NCBI RefSeq assembly: GCF_036785885.1
Contig: NC_092320.1
Coordinates: 17,113,557-17,177,556, forward strand
Length of the DNA: 64,000 nt
Source: Coffea arabica
Lineage: Eukaryota > Streptophyta > Magnoliopsida > Gentianales > Rubiaceae
Reading direction: 5' to 3'
Each line of letters begins with the position of its first letter. The stretch's first letter is position 1. A program made the position numbers and the translations under genes. Below are positions 1 through 10,337 of the stretch, piece after piece. The notes below the pieces were generated by a model, which saw only the letters and a list, made by a program, of their open reading frames with translations, did no database searches and was not told the DNA's origin.

Positions 1-1848
1 AAAAGGCCTATCTAATCTTTTTAAAGAAAGCTGAAGAGAACAGACAGATTTCTGGCATCAGAATAAGCAGATGGGGGCTATCTATAGGTCACTTGTTTTT
101 TTGTAGCTGACACACTAATTTTCTGCAATGCAGACCTAAGCCAAGTTGAGGAACTCATGAGAATCCTGCAAGAATATGGAAGAGGCTCTGGACAAATGAT
201 TAACTTTAAGAAATCCTCAATCTTTTTCAGCAAAAATGTTACTGAGAATGAGCAAGATGAGGTATGCAACAAATTAGGGAGCATACAGAAGATGAGTCAA
301 GGGAAGTATTTGGGCCTACCAATGGTTATAACTAGATCAAAGGAAACAAGTCTTTGGTTTTATTAGGAATAACTATCAGAAGAGGATGAAGAACTGGAAA
401 AACAAGTTGCTGAGTGCAGCAGGAAAGGAAATTGCTGCTAAATGCTATTACAATGGCTCTACCAACGTATGCAATGTCTTGCTTCAGATTTCCAAGAAAG
501 CTTTGCAAGGAAATTAACTCAATGATAGCTAAGTTTTGGTGGGGAGAAGATCGCGGAAAAGGCAGGATGTACTAGTACTCTTGGCGGAAGCTAACCAGGG
601 ACAAGTGGAAAATGGGGATTGGGGTTTAAAGACTTACAAAACTTCAATAAAGCCCTGCTTGGGAAACAGATTTGGAGACTACTTACACTTCTAAATTTGT
701 TAGTGACTAAAATGCTTAAGGCTAAGTACTACCCAAATGACTCCTTGTTCAATTGCAAAGTACTTAAAACTGCCTCCTGGGTTTGGCAAAGTCTGATAGT
801 GTAACAGAGGAGGTGCAGAGAGATATTAGAAGGAAGATTGGGAATGGAAAGAGCACCAGAGTATGGGAGGATAGCTAGCTACCTGGCAGTCATAATGTCA
901 AACTAACGACCAGGAAGCCTCATACCTACAACCTCCAGAAAATGGAGGAACTAATCATAAAATGTAGATGGAACAAACCACAAGTGTTCAGGAGCTTCAA
1001 CAGCAAGAATGCCTCAGGGAATTTGAAAATCCCAATTAGCCTAGCAAGAAGAGAAGATGGCAGCTTCTGGACATTAAGTAGCAATGGATAGTACTTTGTG
1101 GGCTCCGCATATAAAGCTCTGAGTAAGGAAAAAAAAGCAAACAAGGTAGGGAAAAAAAAGCAAACAAGGTGAGTCCAAATGGAAAAGGTGAGCCAAGCTC
1201 AAATGGCCAAGATGAAAATGAGTGGAAGTAGTTCTGGAAACTAGAGATGAAAAGCAAGCTAAAGACATTCATTTGGAAATGCCTAAATAAGGCATTGCCA
1301 GTGAATGAGCTTATATACAGTAGACCCAGGAAGGGAGAGCCAATATGTAGCATCTGTGCAGAAGACGTGGAAACTGTAGAACACTTATTTTTCTTTTGCA
1401 ACTGAGCACAGCAGGTTTGGAGGGTGGTACCATTATAGTGGGAAGGCCTAACACACTACAGAGGGAACTTCAGTAGATGGTGGAGTGAACTATTCGAAGC
1501 TAAAAGCAGAATGGGAGGCGCTAACCATTAGTGCTTACAGTCAACATTCTTTGATAGCTATGGAAAGCAAGAAATGACAGCATTTTTAATGGTAAACACC
1601 GGCATCCTTTTGAAATTGTACAGAAAGCACAATCAGAATGGAAGGAATTTGTAGCAGTTCAGGAAAGGGATAAACGAGTTAGCATCCAGAAAACAACAAT
1701 AGCAAAACAAGAAATGCAGACAAACATTGATGATGACAATTGCATGTCCATAAGCATTGAAATCAGCAGCCAAAAGGAAAACAAAGCGCTAGGAATAGGC
1801 ATAATAGCCTCAAAGGCAGATAATACACAAGTTGTATGGGTCTTACGA

Positions 1849-2063
1849 AACCACTGGGCCAATTAGGTCCCTCCTTGGGCTGTTGGTGAGGGTTCAAACC
1901 TCACCAGCAGTGAAAAAAATCTAAGGGTTGTGCCATAGCACTCCCTTGGTCTAATTGGGTTTGTATATCCACTAGCCCCTACAACAGCCTCCTTAGCCTC
2001 CCCCTCCCCCTAGATTAGGATAGAGTAGGTTATACAAATATATCATTGCTGATAAAAAAAAAA
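1849..2063 (+). mobile_element. tRNA-derived SINE inserted in the LINE
   Basis: The 215-bp insertion is bounded by a 15-bp TSD, GTATGGGTCTTACGA at 1834-1848 and GTATGGGCCTTACGA at 2064-2078 (one mismatch), and ends in an A-run (2054-2063). Near its 5' end is a pol III box A-like stretch (TGGGCCAATTAGG, ~1855) and a box B, GGGTTCAAACC (~1892), at tRNA-like spacing. Removing it rejoins the LINE RNase H reading frame. Boundaries are secure. The SINE family name is unknown to me. Confidence 0.88.
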
Positions 2064-2163
2064 GTATGGGCCTTACGAGAAGGAAGTATAGGCGAGAAGC
2101 TGTTGGACTATGCACAAGCCATTAAACTGGCTCTGAGCAAAGCAATGGAGCAACACCGGCAGG

Positions 2164-2634
2164 TAGAGCTGTTAAGTCAATTGAGTAGCTCGAAAGCTCG
2201 TTAGAGCTCGGCTCGTTAAGGCTCGAGCTCGACTCGTTAATTTTGGTTAACGAGTCGAGTTCGAGCTCGAAACATGCTCGTTTAGTTAACGAGCCGAGTA
2301 AGCTCGGCTCGTTTGATACTCGAGTAGCTCGTTAGAGCTCGTTAATGAAGGACATATTTGTTATTTTAGAAATCAAAATTATATAAATTAAAAATTATAG
2401 GTTTTTATTAATGTTAATTTGCACGAGCTCGAGTTCGAGCTCGTGAAACTCGACTCGTTTGTGATAAACGAGTCGAGCTCGAGCTTGAGCCACATGTACA
2501 TTTAACGAGTCGAGTTCGAACACATTTTAAAACTCGTTTTCTTAACGAGCTCGAGTCGAGCTCGGCTCGAATTAAACTCGAGTCGAGCTCGGCAGCCAAA
2601 TACTCGGCTCGACTCAGCTCGATTAACAACTCTA
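2164..2634. mobile_element. hAT-type MITE rich in CTCGAG/GAGCTC motifs
   Basis: The 471-bp element has terminal inverted repeats TAGAGCTGTTAA / TTAACAACTCTA and an 8-bp TSD, CCGGCAGG at 2156-2163 and CCGGCAAG at 2635-2642 (7/8). Its arms are built of degenerate CTCGAGCTCG / AACGAGTCGAG words around an AT-rich centre. An 8-bp TSD with TAG-type ends points to non-autonomous hAT elements. It carries no transposase. It interrupts the RNase H part of the LINE, so it is younger than the LINE. Confidence 0.82.
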
Positions 2635-2945
2635 CCGGCAAGCAATTAAACTGGAAATTTCATCACATGAGCTTCTACAACTTTTGAAGACCAAGAAAAC
2701 TATGGATGTTAAGACTTTTTGTTCAAATGGAGGACATCCATACATTAAGCTTGTTGAAATGCTCATTTATTTTGTCCTCAAATGAGAGTAGTAAAAGAAG
2801 TAGAATGATTAGCAATCATGCTGTTAGTTTAATACAAGATGAGGAATGTAGGTTTCCTCCGTGTCTTAGTACACGTTTGTAAAACTCAACATGAGCCTTT
2901 GCTCAAGAATTGTACAGTTTAGTTTTCAATCAATAAAATCTACTG

Positions 2946-4768
2946 TTTCAGCAAAAACATAATTCATGAGGTTGACCACGAAAAATGTTCCAAATTTGAT
3001 TTTTGGTTCCAAAGTATATTGGATCAAACTTCCATTTCCTCAGTTTTTATAACCTGCTATTTGCAAGGACATGTCCTGGATCAATTGAGGCAAGAAAAAT
3101 TTTTTTTTTCCCCCTAGTAGTAATAAGGTTGTATTGTGGAGGAGATAATCAAATGTAAATTTAAGGCTCTGACTCATATGTGCTCTGTAATTGGCTAAAT
3201 GCTATAACTACTAACCAGCAGCATAAGTTGTTGGCTGATGACTTCATAACCACCGTCAATGACATCCCAACAATCCAGACTGGAGTTGAAAGCAAAGTTG
3301 AAGTTATTCACTACTACTTCATTCAGTAAAATAACTTGAAGTTTACCACGGAAAAAGTTTTACGTTCTCTAAAATTTGTGTCTTCTATTATCACATTGTT
3401 CTATTTTATTTTTATCCCATATATATATATATATATCAAATCATTACAATATATTTTTCTACAGAAACTCCAGGAAATAACAATTCAAAAGCAGTCAGTA
3501 TACAGCACAATCAGCTCACAGTCTTCAATGACGCTTTCTGCATGTGAGTTTGGAAACTATTATATAATTCAAAGAAAGGGAAACGTTGATTTAGGAGAGT
3601 TAAAAACAGCTCCACAGTTCAGAATCCATAAACAAGATTGTTTAGCAGAACAACAAATTTCAAGCCTTTAAAGGTCTCTCTGACTTTCTCAATTGCAGAT
3701 GAGAATCATTTGCAGCAGTAACATCATCCATTCAGAATCATAGATAAGGAAGAGGATCCAAATCCAACTCCAAAGCCCCAGTTTTGAGCTGTTGTTGTGG
3801 GGCGGCAGTGATGATAATTGTATCCCATTCCCATTTTCTTTTGCCTTGCAAGTTCCGCTAACATTTTTCTTTCCACCAGAAGTTATCATGTCCCCATTTT
3901 CTGAAACCAGTTTTCTCTCCTCTTTTTTCTTGTTAGTTATTAGGACACACGTCTTCTTTAATACCCAAACCCACAATTCTCCTAATTTCCTACTTTTCTA
4001 CTATTACATTATCTGCATAAACTAATAGAGTATAAAGTTCAAAGAGAACAAAAAGGGGTGAAAAATGAGCTGCATTCTTGTGCCTGGACTCAATTGGAGT
4101 CTGCAGCCAGCTGAGCTGCCGAATGAGTCAAAATACGGATACTCCATTTGTTTTAACAGTTTCATCCCATGAGGGTATTACTTGTACAGATCAAAATCCT
4201 TGCCATCCAATTTCCACAACTTAATTATTTAGTTAGTTAATCCATCCAAATCCAAATCCCCCCAATCCCAATCAAATCCCCACCAAATTCCAGATCCATC
4301 ACAAAACTTAATCAAAACTAATCATTGAAAATTGCTACTAATAACCTCTAATACTACTTGACAATGAAAACAGACCTCATACTCATGATCCATCAAACCA
4401 CCTACTTGTAGTTGCATTCAAGCGTAAGAAAACCTCAAATCCAAACCAAAAAAAAAAAAAGGAAGGAAACCAAGTACCCCACCCCCACGCCACCGCACAT
4501 CCCAGACCCCAAGGAAAAGGGCCAAAACCACCGGTCCACATCACTCGCCTCTGTCGGCAAAGGCAGACACTCTCTCCGGAAAAACACACACAGCGCACAC
4601 TGAAGACTACAGTCAACATTGAATTGAACCCAGAAAAAGGAGAAACGCCCCCATCTACATTCTACACCCTGACTCTGTGTTGTGTGTGAGTGTGTGTGTT
4701 TTTTGTGCATGTTGTGAGTGTACTGATAGTAAAGGCTGGAGCTTTGAGCAAAGTCTAAGGGAGTTCAA
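2946..4768. other. Intergenic region and STELLO 5' region; no gene seen
   Basis: No supportable coding exon was found. It contains an (AT)n tract near 3419-3437, an A-run near 4448-4460 and a (GT)n tract near 4681-4701. The last ~300 bases probably include the promoter and 5'UTR of the STELLO gene, but no convincing TATA box could be assigned. Confidence 0.5.
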
Positions 4769-7700
4769 ATGCAAGTCCAAGATCGTTCCTCTGCTAAACC
4801 CCCAAAACCACCCCACCAAGAATCAGATGGGCAGCTCCTTCCAACCTCAGCTAAATTCTCCAAGCCCACCAAGAATCTTGATTTCTCCACATGTGTTTGC
4901 GAAAATCTGTATAGAATCATCATTCTTTTCATCCTAGTTACCACCGTCGCCACCCTCTTCTTCCTCCGCAACGGCGCCTACGGCAGCGACACCTCCGCCT
5001 TGCTCTGCATCCAGTCCACGCAGTCCCATGCCATCCATCCCCAGCTGCCCCAAATCCGCTGGAATTCAATCCCTCCCATTGCCGACAAGTCCAGTGCTTT
5101 TGCAAATTTCCGATCGGAGAAGTGGATTGTTGTCTCCGTTTCTGATTACCCCTCCGACTCGCTTCGGAAATTGGGGAGGATTAAGGGCTGGCAGCTGCTG
5201 GCAGTTGGGAATTCGAACACCCCGAAAGATTGGGTGCTCAAAGGTACGATATACTTGTCTTTGGAAATGCAAGCTCAGTTGGGTTTTCGAGTTGTTGATT
5301 ACTTGCCTTATGATTCGTATGTTAGAAAATCTGTTGGATATTTATTTGCTATTCAGCATGGTGCTAAGAAAATATTCGATGTGGATGATCGAGGGGAGGT
5401 GATTGATGATGATATTGGCAAACATTTTGATGTGGAATTAATTGGGGAAGAGGCTAAGCAGGAAGTTATTTTGCAATATAGTCACGAGAATCTCAATAGG
5501 ACTGTTGTCAACCCGTATGTCCATTTCGGGCAACGGTCAGTTTGGCCCAGGGGATTGCCGTTGGAAAATGTGGGTGAGATTGGCCATGAGGAGTATTACA
5601 CTGAGGTATTTGGTGGGAGGCAGTTCATTCAGCAAGGGATTTCGAATGGGCTGCCGGATGTGGATTCAGTTTTTTATTTTACTAGGAAAACCGGGCTGGA
5701 AGCATTCGACATAAGGTTTGATGAGCATGCCCCCAAAGTGGCACTGCCACAGGGGATGATGGTACCAGTTAATTCTTTTAATACAATTTTTCATTCGTCT
5801 GCATTTTGGGCTTTGATGCTTCCTGTTTCGGTTAGTTCAATGGCCTCGGATGTGTTGAGGGGTTACTGGGCACAGAGGCTGTTGTGGGAGATTGGTGGGT
5901 ATGTGGTGGTATATCCTCCTACAATTCATCGGTATGATAGAATTGAAGCATATCCCTTTTCCGAGGAGAAAGATCTTCACGTGAATGTGGGTCGGTTGAT
6001 TAAGTTCCTGGTAAGTTGGAGATCCGATAAACACAACTTGTTTGAGAAAGCTTTGCAGTTGAGTTATGTAATGGCAGAGGAAGGATTTTGGACCGAAAAA
6101 GATGTCAAATTCACTGCTGCGTGGCTTCAGGATTTGCTTGCTGCTGGGTACCAACAGCCTAGGCTGATGTCCCATGAATTGGATCGGCCAAGGGCAAATA
6201 TTGGTCATGGTGATAGGAAGGAATTTGTGCCTCGCAAGATACCATCTGTTCATCTTGGAGTTGAGGAAATAGGGACTGTAAATAATGAAATTGGGGACTT
6301 AATTAGGTGGAGGAAAAATTTTGGGAATACTGTTCTTGTTATGTTCTGCAGTGGACCTGTTGAGCGTACTGCCTTGGAGTGGAGATTGCTGTATGGTAGG
6401 ATATTTAAGACGGTTATTATATTGCCAGAGCGGAAGAATGTAGATCTTGCTGTTGAACAAGGCCAGTTGGACCATATTTACAAGTAAGTCTGCTATCTTC
6501 CATTGCCAGGGTTTCATTTTTCGCCTGTTGTTGTACCATGTACTGCTGCATCAATACAATTTTGGTTAGAGCACCCCAGGTTAACAGCATCTCCAAGCTG
6601 ACTAGAGAATAATACATACTCTTTTTAGAAGATTTGTCAGGCATATGGTAAAATTTCAGATGCCTTAATATCTACCTTTTGTGAGCAATACAATTTTGGA
6701 AAGATTTACTACAAGAAGCTCGTATCTTCAAAATTCTTAAGAGATATAATAAAGAGGTTTATCTGAATAGGAGATGTTAATGGCACTCCACTTTTTTATG
6801 ATTGCACTCCAACTATCTTTTTTTCCATGGCATATGATAAAGAAGATAGTGGGAGAGCCGTTATGAAAAGTGGAGTGCCATGAACAATTGCCTTATCTGA
6901 AATGATATGCCATTAAGCCAGAGAACATTATTATCATGCACTCAAGTTGTCTTCTTCAACTGATAATATAGATAGAGGAGGTGGTCTTTTGTCAAGCGTT
7001 AGGAATAACTAGGAGAAGGTAATTGTTTTTCAATGGAAAAAGGAGAATAACCGAGCAGCCAGGTTAGTAGATTGCAAGAAAAAAGGTCTCTGTTTAATTG
7101 CAAAAATCTTAGGAAGGTTGCTGATCATGACAAGTTTCAGGATAGGTGAGTGTATTTACTTTTGGCATCGTCATATAGATGTTAAAGTAGCACCCACTGC
7201 AACATAAAGTCAGGGTACCTTAAAATAGTTTGAAGACATTTAAAGTTGTATGGAGTACCCTGCTTTTAGATAAAGTTGTATGGAGTACCCTGCTTTTAGA
7301 GATATTTTCACATGTACGTCTCATTATACTGATTTATTTTGACATCGTGACTGGTAAAGCTGGAGCAAGAGTCTACATAAGTTCGAATGTTGTAATTATG
7401 AGATGATAAGTTGTGGCTTAACAGACAATACGTCCTTCAGGTTAACTGCAAAAGTTGAAAAAAAGGTCTGAGCAACTCACTATAGTCTTCTTTTGCTTCT
7501 ACTTTTGGACCTTTAATGTGGAAGGACAACTATACAGTGATAATATAGCTTGTCTTGACAGGACATCGGCTAATATGGCATGATTAGACTTCGAAATTTT
7601 TTGCCCTTCATATTTGGGGTTGTAATTGTTTGTGCTACATTTGTGAGCAATGACCTTCTTTGTGGCAAGAATGTCCTTTTATCTCGTTTTTGCTACAAAG

Positions 7701-9138
7701 CCGTGAGGATATGTAAGTTGTTTCTTACTTTATACTGGTTTTTGGCAATTAATAGCTCCTACCAGAAAAGGTAGAATAGGAAAAAATCTTGAGAATGAAT
7801 ATTGAGTAGCAAATAGAATATTGGGAAAATTTTCTCCTTTTGGATATCTTGGCTTGTAAAATTCACCATCTATTTCCTTTAACCTATACCACAACATACA
7901 TACTTACTGGACAGGCATTGAGTATGTATAGATAAAGTTATTATTTCTCTGAAATAATAATGGAGAACATATGATGTTCGTACACACACCCAAGGTGTAG
8001 GGTATTATTAGTGGTTCCACGTCTTATCTGACATTTTGACCTCATCAAAGCACTGTTTTTGCACACTTTGTCTGGAAGAACTTTTACTTCTGCTGGTACT
8101 TGTGCTTGGTCTGCCCCCCCCCCCCAACCCACGGGCGCGCGCTCACATTTTCCCTTTCTTTGCATGGCTGAATCTATAATTCCACTGGGACAAGACTTGC
8201 TTTCCAAATAAGTATTCTCTTAAAGTTAACCTTTTGCACTTTCAGCTTGCTGCGTGTTCCATTTTGCTGTTACCGCTAATCATTTGCTTTTAAGATGATT
8301 CCAATTCTATGTTGTGTTCTGATGATACTCCTGCTTCTTCTCCAGGTATTTGCCAAAATTGTTTGAAAGATATAGTAGTGCAGATGGCTTTCTGTTCCTT
8401 CAGGATGATACAATCCTTAACTATTGGAACTTGCTGCAGGCAGACAAGACTAAGCTGTGGATCACAAATAAGGTATATGAAATGTAAACATCTTATATCA
8501 ATCAGTTGATTCCTGACCAAGAAAGAATGAGCTTACTGTGATTCTTTTTCTTATGATGAGCTACAAGGTGTAATCTATGTTAGGTGGGAGGGGGAAGTTT
8601 TATTTTTTTAACCACTAAATGTAAAAGTAGGTTTCTCACCTTTTCCATGTCCATAACTTACTGCATGTAGGTTTCCAAGTCTTGGACCACAGTTTCAGCT
8701 ACTGGGGACAATGATTGGTTTGCAAAGCAAGCAGACATGGTAAAGAAAGTAGTTACCAACATGCCAGTTCATTTTCAAGTCAATTACAAAGAATCTGTGA
8801 AGAGTGAGCAGAGTCTGACGATATGCAATTCTGAGTTATTCTATGTGCCTCACCAATTTGTATCCGACTTCGTGGATCTCGTTAATCTCGTTGGTGATCT
8901 AGATATCCATCACAAGGTTGCAATACCCATGTTCTTTATGGCAATGGACTCTCAGCAAAATTTTGACCCCGTGTTTGACACAATGAAATATCAGCAAACG
9001 CCACCTAGTAATTTGACAATGCTCTATTCCTCTGAAGTAGCTGCAGTTCATCCATGGACTATATCAAGTGAGCAAGAGTTCATTAAATTGATAAGAATTA
9101 TGGCAGCTGGTGACCCTTTGTTAATGGAACTAGTCTAA
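4769..9138 (+). CDS. STL: STELLO-like Golgi protein (putative glycosyltransferase, DUF288)
   Basis: Three exons: 4769-6483, 8346-8472 and 8671-9138. They give 769 aa, the length of Arabidopsis STELLO1/2. STELLO proteins are Golgi type II membrane proteins that interact with cellulose synthases and promote assembly of the cellulose synthase complex. Visible features are a short basic/proline-rich cytosolic N-terminus, one membrane segment at about residues 48-66, and a long lumenal domain with family-typical stretches such as WPRGLPLENVGE, YYTEVFGG and ALPQGMMVPVNSFN. A DDT motif follows FLFLQ at about residues 592-594 in exon 2, and the C-terminus is AAGDPLLMELV. Splice sites are canonical GT-AG: exon 1 ends in phase 2 and exon 2 in phase 0. 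The ATG at 4769 gives the family start (MQVQDR, cf. MLVQDR). Apparently intact. It converges on CHLH. Confidence 0.95.
6781..6880. repeat. Hairpin-forming inverted repeat (MITE-like) in STELLO intron 1
   Basis: The ends are perfect inverted repeats, TGGCACTCCACTTTT at the left and AAAAGTGGAGTGCCA at the right. Partly complementary inner arms (CTATCTTT / AAGAAGATAG) lie inside. The total is 100 bp. No clear target duplication was found, so it could be a small MITE or an intronic foldback. Confidence 0.6.
7241..7300. repeat. Perfect 30-bp tandem duplication
   Basis: The unit starting TAAAGTTGTATGGAGTACCC occurs twice head to tail (7241-7270 and 7271-7300) without a mismatch, which indicates a very recent duplication inside the intron. 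Confidence 0.95.
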
Positions 9139-10337
9139 TGGAAAGCAGTTGCCATTGTTCGAATCCCTTGCGAGAGGGAGAGATACATAAACATGTATAA
9201 GTATGTCAGACACCGATTTCTGCAATTTTTTTGTACCATTCTTTGGAGGGGTGAAGGGTTCTTTTGTAGATTTTCATGTATTATTGTTTACCTGTGCGAT
9301 AGATAGACTGACACAAAAAACCAAGACATGGAGAATGGCCGTGCTTCTCTTTTTTACCTGTCTTTTTCCTCTTCTCCGGAAAGTAGCATGGTTCCTTCAA
9401 CAGCCCAATTTGTAAATCATGTGTACTTAACATTCATAGAAATGAAACTTCCTTACATTGTTTGGCACCTTTTCCCCTTGATCAAGGTTGTGTTTAAATG
9501 GTTATTTTTGAAGTATTTCCTCGTCGTTTCTGCATTTGACACTTGTAGGGAGATATACTGGAAATTGAATCTTCTTGGTGCCAAAATTAGAAGAAGAGGC
9601 ACACAGTTTCGCCTGTGCACGTCTAGCATCAGCTTGAAGGGACCTATGCCTATTGCCTAGCAAGGATCTCTATTTTGATTAGCAGATCTTCTTGTTCAAT
9701 TCTTCCTGATGTTTTGGTTTATTGCCCTCTCTTTACAAGTTTTTCTTCCGCTTTTCTGGAATATCTTTTCTTTTTTCTTCCCCTCTTTCTAGGTGTTTTT
9801 CCTCTCCCCCCCCCCCCCCCAAACACAAAAAACAAAAAAATCCCCCCAAATCTGCTTACCCAAATTAGCAGCAAAATTATAATTTTGTTCTTTAAAAAGT
9901 TCCCCCTAAAACTGCTTTACCCCAAGTTTTGCTTAGAGTACAGAATTTCTTTTGTTGGTGACTAGTCAAAGAACTTGTTTGCTCAGGGTGCTAAATTCTT
10001 TTGTCGGTGACTAGTGAAAGAACTTTACTGTTCCTTAGTTTTATATGAAGCCTAATGTATGATCACACTAGCCAAGTCCCAATAACAAAGATCAAGCGAA
10101 TGGCAAGGTTGAAATTTCCATTTACGAAACCAGTACCTCATCACTCGATACAATGACAACAAAACCCCAAAAAATGAATGTAAAATAAGTGGGGAATTGG
10201 TGAACATTCGCATCACAAGATGTTGTGCAGTTCATAAGCACATTCCTTGGAGAGTCAGAGAACCAGTGGCCGATATTGAGAGGTAGAGGATTGACAGAGT
10301 TATGTGCAATCAAGAGCCATTTGCTTTCCTTGAATGT
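9139..10337. other. Intergenic region between the convergent STELLO and CHLH genes
   Basis: This is the shared 3' flank of two tail-to-tail genes and must contain both 3'UTRs. It includes pyrimidine-rich and C-run sequence (~9740-9850) and an imperfect duplication of about 35 bp around GGTGACTAGT (near 9944-9980 and 9990-10025). No coding evidence. Confidence 0.6.

Larger units (their letters stand above)
1..2945 (+). mobile_element. Degenerate LINE (non-LTR retrotransposon), 3' part: RT, zf-RVT and RNase H remnants
   Basis: Translated in shifting frames this is the C-terminal half of a plant L1-type ORF2. The RT core reads FVADTLIFC near 100-125, where family members have FADDT, so one catalytic Asp is missing. 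It is followed by SGQMINFKKS and KYLGLP (to ~330), then GFKDLQNFNKALLGKQIW (~620-680) and a zf-RVT zinc-finger region, CSICAEDVETVEHLFFFC (~1345-1400). RNase H-like sequence runs from ~1680 and continues after two insertions (1849-2063, a SINE; 2164-2634, a hAT MITE) to roughly 2900. Frameshifts (e.g. ~360) and stops are numerous, so it cannot encode an active protein. The 5' end lies outside the window. The 3' end near 2945 is an estimate, because no clear poly-A tail or TSD was found. Confidence 0.85.
6484..8345 (+). other. Long first intron of STELLO
   Basis: The intron is 1.86 kb, GT-AG. It holds a 100-bp hairpin at 6781-6880, a perfect 30-bp tandem duplication at 7241-7300 and a C-run near 8116-8127 followed by a GC-rich patch. 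No exon or RNA gene was recognised in it. Confidence 0.85.

Noticed and set aside
1851-1900. Functional tRNA gene
   Set aside because: Box A and B are present, but the cloverleaf is not complete and the unit has a SINE body, A-tail and TSD.
3336-3671. 111-codon open frame upstream of STELLO
   Set aside because: Low-complexity translation with an (AT)n tract inside, no family motif and no splice context. Best seen as chance.
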